Shown: positions 35,744-44,316 of the stretch, piece by piece
Layout of the letters: each line of letters opens with the position of its first letter
Position numbering within the stretch: the first letter of the stretch is position 1
Assembly: GCA_000350305.1 (NCBI GenBank)
Contig: CP002916.1
Location: 1,364,001-1,428,000 of the forward strand
Direction of reading: 5' to 3'
Source: Thermoplasmatales archaeon BRNA1
GTDB taxonomy: Archaea > Thermoplasmatota > Thermoplasmata > Methanomassiliicoccales > Methanomethylophilaceae
DNA: 64,000 nt
Position numbers and translations under genes: made by a program
Notes under the pieces: model-generated
The model's database searches: none
Seen by the model: only the letters and a program-made list of their open reading frames with translations
What the model was told of the DNA's origin: nothing

Positions 35744-37218
35744 TCATTATCCCTCTTCTTGGGTGTGTATTCGAGTTTGACTGCGCCGGTTCCTAGGGTC
35801 ACCGGCTGACCCACGATGATGTTTTCGGTAACTCCTTCGAGATGGTCGATCTCTCCCACCATCGCCGCGTGCAGCAGGTGTGCAGCGGTGATCTCGAACG
35901 CCGCCCTCGCGAGGACGGACGACTTCTTTCCGGAGACTCCGTGCCTTCCGATGGCCCTGACGGTTCCGTCGTTGGTCATCAGGTCGGCGACGAGCATGAT
36001 GTGCCTGATATCCACATCCAGACCCGCGTTCTTCAGGGTGGAGGTGGCCTCGTAGACGATTGAGTTCCTTGCGGCCTCGATTCCGAGGACATCCGCGACC
36101 TCGAGGATGGAGTTGGTCATGACCTTGGGTGCCTCGACCTCGGGGACCTTGAGGATCTCTCCGAGGTTGGATCCCTCGGTCAGGATGGTGTAGTACTTCT
36201 GACCGGTCTTGTCCACGTCCTCCTTGACGAGTGCGCGCTTGATGCCGTCGATGCCCTTCAGCTTGGTGTTCCTGATGGCATCGTACATGGCCTGCATCTT
36301 GGAGAAGCTGGGCTCGTCGGATGCGATGACGATGTTGTAGTCGTCGGTCTTGGTGACCATGCCGCGGACGGCCTTCACCTTGTTCAGGCGGTCGACGATG
36401 TCGTCGATGTTGAGGCCCTTCTCGTCGAGTATCTTCGGGGAGGGCTTCACCATGATCCTCATGTTGGTGATGTCGGTGGTGAGGTCCGCGACATCGCTGA
36501 GGGTGGTGATCTGGATGTTGGACGCGATGTGGCTCGCGATGTTCTTGTCGGTCTTCGCCAGTCCCATCAGGGGGATGGTCATGGACGGGGTGGAGGGCTC
36601 CCTGCGCGCATCGACGATCTCGATGAGACGGGGAAGTCCCTGGGTAACCGACAGGAATGTGTCTCCCGCGAAGTGGAAGGTACGCAGGTTCATCTGGGTA
36701 CCGGGCTCTCCGATGGAGTGGGCCGCCATGACTCCGGCGGACTCGTTCTGGGCCATCTTGTGGGAGTCGTACATCTCGCCTGCGCGGGTGACGAGCCTCT
36801 CGACGGTCTCGTCGTCGATGTCGATCCCGACCTTCTCGGCGACGTCGAGCTTCTCGGCGATCTGGTAGACGACGGTCCCGGGGATCTGGACCCCGAGCTT
36901 CTCGCAAACGCCGAACAGCCTCTCCTCGGTGGGGGAGTTCTGGCGGCGCTTGTTGACCTCCTCGAAGACGGGCTCGGCAGCCTCCTCGGCCGCGGCCTCG
37001 GCCTTGGGGGCCTTCTTGGCGGGGGAGGAGCGGGACGGGGTCTTGGCGAGCTTGGACATGACCTCCTGGGCCATCTCCTCGCCGACGAGCTCGGCGAGCT
37101 CCTCGGCTCCGGCGTCCTTGACGGCGCCGAGACTGGAGTACTTGGAGACGAGCAGGGATGCGGTCTCGTCGTTTATGCCCCTGTTGACAAGGGCCTTGAT
37201 GGTGTCTTTCTTAGCCAT
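35740..37218 (-). CDS. rpoA2: RNA polymerase subunit A'' with N-terminal helix-hairpin-helix extension
   Basis: The C-terminal part of the RNAP largest subunit (jaw, part of the clamp, trigger-helix region): HSIGEPGTQMNLRTFHFAG marks the trigger loop near residues 166-184. The product has 492 residues, about 90-100 more than the usual A''. The extra N-terminus contains a helix-hairpin-helix-like unit (LVNRGINDETASLL..YSSLGAVKDAGAEELAELVG) and then a Lys/Ala/Pro-rich linker (SPAKKAPKAEAAAEEAAEP). ATG 37218 has GGAGGTGA upstream, immediately after rpoA1's TGA. The extension starts exactly where the split from A' lies. Confidence 0.95.
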   Translation of the reverse strand: MAKKDTIKALVNRGINDETASLLVSKYSSLGAVKDAGAEELAELVGEEMAQEVMSKLAKTPSRSSPAKKAPKAEAAAEEAAEPVFEEVNKRRQNSPTEERLFGVCEKLGVQIPGTVVYQIAEKLDVAEKVGIDIDDETVERLVTRAGEMYDSHKMAQNESAGVMAAHSIGEPGTQMNLRTFHFAGDTFLSVTQGLPRLIEIVDARREPSTPSMTIPLMGLAKTDKNIASHIASNIQITTLSDVADLTTDITNMRIMVKPSPKILDEKGLNIDDIVDRLNKVKAVRGMVTKTDDYNIVIASDEPSFSKMQAMYDAIRNTKLKGIDGIKRALVKEDVDKTGQKYYTILTEGSNLGEILKVPEVEAPKVMTNSILEVADVLGIEAARNSIVYEATSTLKNAGLDVDIRHIMLVADLMTNDGTVRAIGRHGVSGKKSSVLARAAFEITAAHLLHAAMVGEIDHLEGVTENIIVGQPVTLGTGAVKLEYTPKKRDNE

Positions 37219-37220
37219 GA

Positions 37221-40076
37221 TCACTCACCTCCGTAGTCGTCGCCGTCGGATTCGTAGTCGGTGGAGTCCTCGTCTCCGTCGGAGTCGAAGTCGTTGTCGT
37301 ACTCGATGGCGTCGAGGTCCTTCTCGCGTTCTCCGTAGCTGTCTCCCTGGTTCTCCTTGGCGTTGACGTCGACGAGCTTCTCGGCGTCCTCTCCGAGGAC
37401 CTCGAAGAACAGGTCGTCGATGTCGATGGCCTTTCCGCGGACGGACCTTGCGGGGTCGACGCCGTCCTCTCCGTACTTGAACTGGACGATGGCGCCGACG
37501 GTGTTCCTGATGGTTCCGTCGGAGGTTAGCTTCAGGTCCTCGAGGGCACTGATGAGCCTCCTCTGCATGTATCCGGACCTGCTGGTACGGACGGCGGTAT
37601 CGACGAGACCCTCTCTTCCTCCCATTGCGTGGAAGAAGAACTCGGTGGGGGTGAGACCCAGCTTGTAGGAGTCCTTGCAGAATCCCTTGGCGTAGGCTCC
37701 CAGGTCTTCCCTGGGGAAGTGGGGCAGGGTCCTCTGCCAGTATCCTCTGGAGATCCTCTCTCCACGGACGGTCTGCTGTCCGACGCATCCTGCCATCTGG
37801 GACAGGTTGGTCATGGATCCACGGGCACCGGTCTTCGCCATGATGACCGCGGGGTTGGACATACCGAGCTTGGATCCCGCGATGTTACCCGCGGTGGTAC
37901 GGGCATCTCCGAGGACCTTCATGATCTGGTTCTCGAGGGTGGTCTCCGCGGTTCCTCCCTGGGAGGCCTCGAGGGTCTGGTCGTGGAAGGACTCGATGAG
38001 CTCGTCGACCTTCGCGATTGCGTCGTCGGACGAGGTGGAGATCTGCCTCAGGTCCTCGGCGGGGATGTCCTCGTCGGAGATTCCGGTGGAGAATCCGTGG
38101 TTCATGATGGTACCGAGCGCGAGCCTGGTGACCTCGTTGAGGAACTTGGCTGCGCGGTCGGACCCGTAGTCCCTGGCGATCTTCTCGAGGATCTTTCCCT
38201 TGGAGTTCCCGATGGCGGACTCGTCGATGGTTCCCTCGAGGAGCTGTCCGTTGCGGATGATGACCAGGCCGTCGAAGTCCGGGTCGTCCTTGTCCAGGCT
38301 CTTGGTGATGCTCGACTTGAACTTGATGTTGAAGTTGTCGGGCAGGACGAGGGAGAACAGCTGCCTCCCGGTCCAGTAGGGCTCTCCGTTCTCGTCGGTG
38401 CCTGCCGGCTCGGGGGGCTCGATCTCGGGGAGTTTCATGAGGATGTTCATGGTCTCCCATTTTCCGAAGTGCGGGTTGCCGTGGGTGAGGAAGTACGAAC
38501 CGGAGATGTGGTCGTGGATTCCTCCGATGATGGGTCCTCCGTACCTGGGGGACAGGATGTTCTCCTGGACCTGCATGATGATGCGTGCCTCGGCACGGGC
38601 CTCCTCGGACTGCAGGACGTGGAGGTTCATCTCGTCGCCGTCGAAGTCGGCGTTGTACGGGGCGCAGACGCAGAGGTTGAACCTGAAGGTCCTTCCCTTC
38701 ATGACCCTGACGCGGTGCGCCATGATGGACATCCTGTGCAGCGAGGGCTGCCTGTTGAACAGGACGATGTCGCCGTCGATGAGCTGCCTCCAGACGACGT
38801 AGTCGATGCTGAGTCCCTCGGCGACGGTCTCCGCGTTGTCGGGGGTGACCCTGATCTTGCGGCCGTCGTTCCTGATGACGTAGTTGACTCCGAAGACGTA
38901 TCCGTTCTCGTCGTCGGCGGGACTGGGTCCGCGCTTGACGTACTCCCTCATCTTCTCGATATTGCGCTCGTTGACGTGCATGGGCACGGAGAGCTCGCGG
39001 GCGGCGATGACCGGGACTCCGACCTCGTTGATGGAGAGGTTCGGGTCGGGGGAGATGACGGTACGGGCGGAGAAGTTCACACGCTTACCGGACAGGTTGG
39101 ACCTAAACCTTCCCTCCTTACCCTTGAGCCTCTGGGCCAGGGTCTTGAGGGAACGTCCGGACCTGTGCCTTGCGGGCGGGGTCCCGGAGGTCTGGTTGTC
39201 GAAGTAGGTGGTGATGTGGTACTGGAGAAGCTCGCGGAGGTCCTCGATGATGAGCTGGGGCGCTCCCGCGTCGCGGTTCTCCCTGAGCCTCTGGTTGATC
39301 CTGAGGACGTCGACCAGCTTGTGGGTGAGGTCGTCCTCGGACCTGTCTCCGGAATCCAGGGTGATGGAGGGCCTGACGGTGACCGGGGGCACGGCGAGTG
39401 CGGTGAGGATCATCCACTCGGGCCTGCAGGTCGCGGGGTCGATTCCCAGGACCCTGAGGTCGTCATCGGGGATGAGCTCGAGCCTGGCGCGGATCTCCTT
39501 GGGGGTCAGGTCGTGGGACCTGGCGGGGGAGTTGTCGTCCTTGCCGTGGCTGGGCTCGACCTCCCTGAACCTGGTGGGCTTGTCGAGCTTGATCTTCATC
39601 TGATCCGCGCCGCAGATGGGACAGGAGGTGTTGTTGGACGCTTCCTTCGCGATCTCCTTGGAGTAGACCTTCTGGTCGATGGTGTCGCCGCCGAACTCGA
39701 GGATCGAGTCCATGCGTTTCTGCATCTTCCCGATCTGCTCCTCGGTGAGCATGAGCCTTCCGCACTTGGGATTGCGGCAGGTGGCCTCGAGGAGCATCTT
39801 GATGTCCTTGACGAAGCCGACGTGGGTGACCGGCTCGGCCAGGTCGATGTATCCGAAGTGTCCGGGACACTCGTCGACCTTGCATCCGCAGGTCTTGCAG
39901 CGGAGGCCGGGCTCGATGACTCCCATGTGCATGTCCATGAGACCCTGCTCGATGGGGTGTCCCTCATCGTCGTAGGTATCGGCGGTGATGATCTTCACCG
40001 CTGCCATCTTCCTGATCTCCTCAGGGGACAGACAGGAGAATTTGATCGATCCGATCCTCTTGGTGATGTTGTTCAT
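37221..40076 (-). CDS. rpoA1: RNA polymerase subunit A' with acidic C-terminal tail
   Basis: Catalytic largest-subunit part of archaeal RNAP. The 951-residue product has the N-terminal clamp zinc sites (CKTCGCKVDECPGHFG near 60-75, and CPIC near 158) and the active-site NADFDGDEMN near residues 470-479, which binds the catalytic magnesium. The last 40 residues are strongly acidic (DNDFDSDGDEDSTDYE...). That tail is not part of the core fold and explains part of the length above the usual 880-900. ATG 40076 overlaps rpoB's TGA. Confidence 0.97.
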   Translation of the reverse strand: MNNITKRIGSIKFSCLSPEEIRKMAAVKIITADTYDDEGHPIEQGLMDMHMGVIEPGLRCKTCGCKVDECPGHFGYIDLAEPVTHVGFVKDIKMLLEATCRNPKCGRLMLTEEQIGKMQKRMDSILEFGGDTIDQKVYSKEIAKEASNNTSCPICGADQMKIKLDKPTRFREVEPSHGKDDNSPARSHDLTPKEIRARLELIPDDDLRVLGIDPATCRPEWMILTALAVPPVTVRPSITLDSGDRSEDDLTHKLVDVLRINQRLRENRDAGAPQLIIEDLRELLQYHITTYFDNQTSGTPPARHRSGRSLKTLAQRLKGKEGRFRSNLSGKRVNFSARTVISPDPNLSINEVGVPVIAARELSVPMHVNERNIEKMREYVKRGPSPADDENGYVFGVNYVIRNDGRKIRVTPDNAETVAEGLSIDYVVWRQLIDGDIVLFNRQPSLHRMSIMAHRVRVMKGRTFRFNLCVCAPYNADFDGDEMNLHVLQSEEARAEARIIMQVQENILSPRYGGPIIGGIHDHISGSYFLTHGNPHFGKWETMNILMKLPEIEPPEPAGTDENGEPYWTGRQLFSLVLPDNFNIKFKSSITKSLDKDDPDFDGLVIIRNGQLLEGTIDESAIGNSKGKILEKIARDYGSDRAAKFLNEVTRLALGTIMNHGFSTGISDEDIPAEDLRQISTSSDDAIAKVDELIESFHDQTLEASQGGTAETTLENQIMKVLGDARTTAGNIAGSKLGMSNPAVIMAKTGARGSMTNLSQMAGCVGQQTVRGERISRGYWQRTLPHFPREDLGAYAKGFCKDSYKLGLTPTEFFFHAMGGREGLVDTAVRTSRSGYMQRRLISALEDLKLTSDGTIRNTVGAIVQFKYGEDGVDPARSVRGKAIDIDDLFFEVLGEDAEKLVDVNAKENQGDSYGEREKDLDAIEYDNDFDSDGDEDSTDYESDGDDYGGE

Positions 40077-43000
40077 GATAGGTCCTCCAGCTGAAGCCTC
40101 ATAGCAACACCCAGCGACAGGAGCTCATCCATGAGCAGCTTGAACGCGTAGGATGTCTGGACGAGGTGGATGCTCGAATTGTTTCCGCAGACGGGGCAGT
40201 AGAGCTGTCCGTTGCGGGTCATGATGGCGATGTGTCCGCACTTGGGGTTGCCGCAGACGTACTGCTGGGTACCGTCGGACTCATCGAGGAGACGGTCCTT
40301 GATGACCATTGCCACACCGTGTCCGATGAGGCAGTCCCTCTCCATCTCTCCGAACCTGAGACCTCCCTGTCTGGAGCGTCCCTCGGTAGGCTGACGGGTG
40401 AGGATCTGGACGGGTCCTCTGGACCTGACGTGGAGCTTTCCGCTGACCATGTGGTGCAGCTTCTCGTAGAAGATGACTCCGGTGTAGACGTCGGTCTGCA
40501 CCATATGTCCGGTCCTTCCATTATACATAATCTCTTTACCGGTACGGGCGAAGCCGTTCCTCACGAGACCGTCGCGGATGGAATCCTCGGACTCTCCGGA
40601 GAAGGCGGTACCGTCAATGGTGCGTGCCTCCATGGATCCGACCTTTCCTGCGATCATCTCGAGGACGTGTCCGATGGTCATACGGGACGGGATACCGTGG
40701 GGGTTGACCACGATATCGGGGGTGACTCCGTCGGCGGTGAAAGGCATATCGCACTGGTCGACCAGCCTTCCGACGACTCCCTTCTGTCCGAACCTGGAGC
40801 AGAACTTGTCCCCCAGCTCGGGGATCCTCTCGTCCCTGACCTTGACGCGGACGAGCCTGGAACCGTTGTCGCTCTCGGTCACGATGACGGAGTCGACGTA
40901 TCCCTGTTCTCCGGGCCTGACGGTAACGGAGGTCTCCCTCCTCTTCTCGTTGGTCATGAGCTCGCCGGCGGGGTCCTCGATGAACCTGGGCGGGGAGGTC
41001 TTTCCGATGAGGACATCGGATCCCTTGACGAAGGTCTCGGGGCTGATGATTCCGTCGTCCTCGAGGGCGGCGTATGCCTCGTCGGCCCTGATGCCGACGA
41101 TCTCCTCGGAGGGGATCTCGAAGCGGTCCTCCTGTCCTCCGGGGTAGCGGCGCTCCTCGGCGCGGTAGGACCTGAGGAAGGTGGTCCTTCCCAGTCCCCT
41201 GTCGACCGAGGACTTGTTCATGACGATCGCATCCTCGATGTTGTATCCGTGGTAGGACATGACCGCGATGCAGAAGTTCTGTCCTGCGGGGCGGTACTTG
41301 TAGCCGATGTAGTCCATGGTCTGGGTCTGGACCATGGGGACCTGCGGGTAGTGCATGACGTGTCCGCGGGTGTCTGGCCTGATCCTGTAGTTGGCCGCGG
41401 CGATTCCCAGAGCCTGTTTCGCCATTCCGGCACCCATGGTGACACGGGGTGCGGAGTTGTGCTCGGGGTACGGGACGATACCGGCGGCGACTCCGATGAT
41501 GATCATCGGGTCGACCTCTAGGTGGGTGTAGGGGACCTTGCTGTTCTCCAGCTTGGAGGGGACGGTGAACTTGTCACCGCACCAGCGGCAGGAGAGCTCG
41601 CAGTCGCCCTTCTTCCCGGGGTTCATCCAATCGACGTCGGTCTCGGACAGCGCGTGTCCGCAGCAGGGACACCTCTTGGGGGTCTCGTAGGGGGTGACGA
41701 GGACGAGCGCGTCCTCCTCTTCCTCCGCGTCGACCCACTCCATGACTCCATAGTGGAACAGGTTGTCCCAGGAGATCTTGCCCTCGCGCATTCCGTCGAT
41801 GTGCTCGCGGTTGAGGACGGTGTGTCCGTCCTTGAGGATAAGGAGGGGCCTCCTGAGGCGGCCGTCATCGCAGTTGATGATGATCTCTCCCATCTCCTCG
41901 TCGTAGCGGATGTTGACGTTGTTGTTGATGTTGCCGTAGCGGCGGTGCTCCTTGACGTCCTCGATGAGCTTCTTGGAGTCGGAGCAGGTTCCCACGAGGT
42001 CTCCGTTGACGAAGACGCGGGTTCCGTTCTCGGACACAGGGTTCAGACCGAAGTTCCTGAGGGTGGTGATGACCTCGTCGTCGGGGACTCCCTTGGAGAC
42101 GTCGATGATGAGGGCGGCGTTCTTCACCAGACCACAGTTCTGACCCTCGGGGGTCTCGGACGGGCAGAGCCTTCCCCACTGGGTCGGGTGCAGATCACGG
42201 GCCTCGAAGTGGGGCTGGGACCTGGTCAGGGAGGAGGTGATCCTCCTGAGGTGGGACACGGTGGACATGTTGGAGGTCCTGTCAAGGAGTTGGGACACTC
42301 CGGCGCGTCCTCCGACCCAGTTTCCGGTGGCTAGGGCATGGATGATCTTGTGGGTGAAGAGGTCGGGGCGGATAGAGGAGGCGATGTTAATCTCGTTCCT
42401 CTTGCGGCCCATGTTCCTCTCGAGCTGGTACTTCAGGTCCTTCATGAGGGCGGAGAAGCTGTTCCTGAAGAGGTCCTCCATGAGGTCTCCGGAGAGCTTC
42501 AGCCTCTTGTTGGAGTAGTGGTCCTTGTCATCGGCCTTGCGCTTGCCGATGGACATCTCGAGGACGGACTTGGCGATGCGGCCGAGGTAGATGGCCTTCT
42601 TCTTCCTGTCCTCCTTGGTGTCTCCGAGGTGGGGCAGCAGGGACCTGTCGAGGATGGACTCGACCTTCTTGGTCCTGTACTCCTTTGCCTGACCGGCGGC
42701 AAAGTTCCTCTCGAGGTACGCGATGGCGTCCTCGGTGGTGTGGAACGCGTTGGGAGCGTACTTCTTGGGGTCCATCGAGTCCTCGATGTTGGCGTAGACG
42801 ATGTTCGCCATGTCGCTCTCGTACTCCTTGGAGACGATGGTGTCGTAGATCTCGGAGTCGGACTCCATTCCGAGGGCCTTCATCAGGGCGATGAGGGGGA
42901 TCTCGGAGGTGACGACGGGGACGGAGACCATGAGGATGCCGTCCTTCTTCTTCTCGACCTGGGTGAGTGCGCGGTATCCCTCCCTCTGGGAGAACACCTT

Positions 43001-43696
43001 GGCGGTCTCGACGGCGGTTCCGTACCTCTCGTCGTACTCGCACATGACGCGGTTGGGGGCAAGGTCCTCGAGGGTGATGAGGACGCGCTCGGTTCCGCCG
43101 ATGATGAAGTATCCCCCGGGCTCCCTGGGGTCCTCCTTCTGCTTCACGAGCTCCTCGGCGTATTCCTCGTCGTTGAGCTTGCGCTCGAGCTGCTCCTCCA
43201 GGTTTCCCCTGTAGAGGTTGCAGCCCTTGGATTTGATCATCATGGGCATCTCGCCGACGCGGACCCATCCTCCGTTCTCGAGTTCCATCTCCTCTCCGTC
43301 GATGGTGACCTCGAAGTGGACACTGACGGGGGACATGTAGTTGAGGTTCCTGAGGCGGGCCTCCATGGGGTGGATGTCGTGGGCGTATCCGTTCGCCTCG
43401 ATTAGCTGGGGGTGGTCGATGCGGATGGTGGGCTTGTCCTGGGGGTCGACGGTGCCGTCCTCCCTCCTCCTGCGGCCGATGCGGATCTCGATCTCGCGTC
43501 CGCCGGTGCGCTCGGTGTCGAGCCTGATGATGCCGCGGGCGGCGTCGTCGGTGGGTACGCGGATGTCATCCACGATCTTCTGCATGCGGCTGTTGGGGTT
43601 GTCCTTGGTGCAGAGGAAATCGTCGAACGACGCGATGTGGTGGTTGACGATGTTCTTGTCCTTGAAATACAGGTTGACTAGGTCCCTCACTTTCAT
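40073..43696 (-). CDS. rpoB: RNA polymerase subunit B (unsplit)
   Basis: Second-largest RNAP subunit, 1207 residues, encoded as one gene. Many methanogens split it into B'' and B', but Thermoplasmata and relatives keep it whole. Conserved elements include the lobe and protrusion at the N-terminus, CPCCG...CRWCG (a zinc site near residue 680), KFCSRFGQKGVVG, and the C-terminal RQPTEGRSRQGGLRFGEME clamp region with its zinc ribbon (CGNPKCG...CPVCG). ATG 43696 overlaps the rpoH stop. Confidence 0.97.
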   Translation of the reverse strand: MKVRDLVNLYFKDKNIVNHHIASFDDFLCTKDNPNSRMQKIVDDIRVPTDDAARGIIRLDTERTGGREIEIRIGRRRREDGTVDPQDKPTIRIDHPQLIEANGYAHDIHPMEARLRNLNYMSPVSVHFEVTIDGEEMELENGGWVRVGEMPMMIKSKGCNLYRGNLEEQLERKLNDEEYAEELVKQKEDPREPGGYFIIGGTERVLITLEDLAPNRVMCEYDERYGTAVETAKVFSQREGYRALTQVEKKKDGILMVSVPVVTSEIPLIALMKALGMESDSEIYDTIVSKEYESDMANIVYANIEDSMDPKKYAPNAFHTTEDAIAYLERNFAAGQAKEYRTKKVESILDRSLLPHLGDTKEDRKKKAIYLGRIAKSVLEMSIGKRKADDKDHYSNKRLKLSGDLMEDLFRNSFSALMKDLKYQLERNMGRKRNEINIASSIRPDLFTHKIIHALATGNWVGGRAGVSQLLDRTSNMSTVSHLRRITSSLTRSQPHFEARDLHPTQWGRLCPSETPEGQNCGLVKNAALIIDVSKGVPDDEVITTLRNFGLNPVSENGTRVFVNGDLVGTCSDSKKLIEDVKEHRRYGNINNNVNIRYDEEMGEIIINCDDGRLRRPLLILKDGHTVLNREHIDGMREGKISWDNLFHYGVMEWVDAEEEEDALVLVTPYETPKRCPCCGHALSETDVDWMNPGKKGDCELSCRWCGDKFTVPSKLENSKVPYTHLEVDPMIIIGVAAGIVPYPEHNSAPRVTMGAGMAKQALGIAAANYRIRPDTRGHVMHYPQVPMVQTQTMDYIGYKYRPAGQNFCIAVMSYHGYNIEDAIVMNKSSVDRGLGRTTFLRSYRAEERRYPGGQEDRFEIPSEEIVGIRADEAYAALEDDGIISPETFVKGSDVLIGKTSPPRFIEDPAGELMTNEKRRETSVTVRPGEQGYVDSVIVTESDNGSRLVRVKVRDERIPELGDKFCSRFGQKGVVGRLVDQCDMPFTADGVTPDIVVNPHGIPSRMTIGHVLEMIAGKVGSMEARTIDGTAFSGESEDSIRDGLVRNGFARTGKEIMYNGRTGHMVQTDVYTGVIFYEKLHHMVSGKLHVRSRGPVQILTRQPTEGRSRQGGLRFGEMERDCLIGHGVAMVIKDRLLDESDGTQQYVCGNPKCGHIAIMTRNGQLYCPVCGNNSSIHLVQTSYAFKLLMDELLSLGVAMRLQLEDLS

Positions 43697-43962
43697 CCCT
43701 CCGTCACGAGTCTGTACGCCTCGAACTCGCCTGCGGTGTCGCTTTTCCTGATCACCTTGATGACGCTTCCCTCGGTGATGGGCTCCTTCCTGATTTTGGA
43801 GAGGATCATGATCGCCGCGTCAGTCGTCTTGATCTTCGGAAGCTGCTCGCGGGAGATCCCCAGTCTGCTGAGGACCTCCTGTGTCTCTTCCTCGGACAGA
43901 AGGTGGTGCTCAGGCACGAGGTCGTGCTCGAGAATATTGAACGAGTTAGTGTCTGCTGCCAA
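43693..43962 (-). CDS. rpoH: RNA polymerase subunit H
   Basis: Homologue of the eukaryotic Rpb5 C-terminal domain and first gene of the rpo operon. The core (NILEHDLVPEHHLLSEEE, then LPKIKTTD, then VIKVIRKSDTAGEFEAYRLV) is typical. TTG 43962 is taken as start (89 residues) because GGTGA lies just upstream and family members begin here. An in-frame ATG at about 44073 would add 37 residues with no family counterpart and would run over the probable promoter. Confidence 0.9.
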   Translation of the reverse strand: MAADTNSFNILEHDLVPEHHLLSEEETQEVLSRLGISREQLPKIKTTDAAIMILSKIRKEPITEGSVIKVIRKSDTAGEFEAYRLVTEG

Positions 43963-44084
43963 TTTTTCACCTATCCTTGAAATTCCCGTTCCGGTCAGCG
44001 GGTAAAATGTTTCCCGAAAAGTTGTGTCATTCCTATCCCAGTCCTCATACTTGATCCGCCGTCGATCGCTCATGAAGATCCCAG

Positions 44085-44158
44085 CGGGCCTGGAGGGATT
44101 CGAACCCCCGACCACCTGATTAAAAGTCAGATGCTCTACCTAGCTGAGCTACAGGCCC
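44085..44158 (-). tRNA. tRNA-Lys (anticodon TTT)
   Basis: The minus strand folds with acceptor GGGCCTG/CAGGCCC. The anticodon loop CTTTTAA gives TTT, and the T-loop contains TTCGAAT. CCA is not encoded. It sits head to tail with the rpo operon. Confidence 0.94.
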
Positions 44159-44316
44159 CTTAAGATATTCTTAGTGGAAACACCCGAACGAGTGGTTATA
44201 TTTAATACCTTTTATAGGTACGATAAGTATAGCGCGTTATAATACGGCGGAAACCTTCCGGAACCCCTGTTTTCGGGCGAAAATCGGCTTTTATATCCAA
44301 GGCGATATCCCCTCCG

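Noticed and set aside
43693-44073. Longer RpoH starting at an upstream ATG
   Set aside because: The extra N-terminus has no family counterpart and would cover the probable promoter. TTG 43962 has a Shine-Dalgarno sequence and gives normal length.
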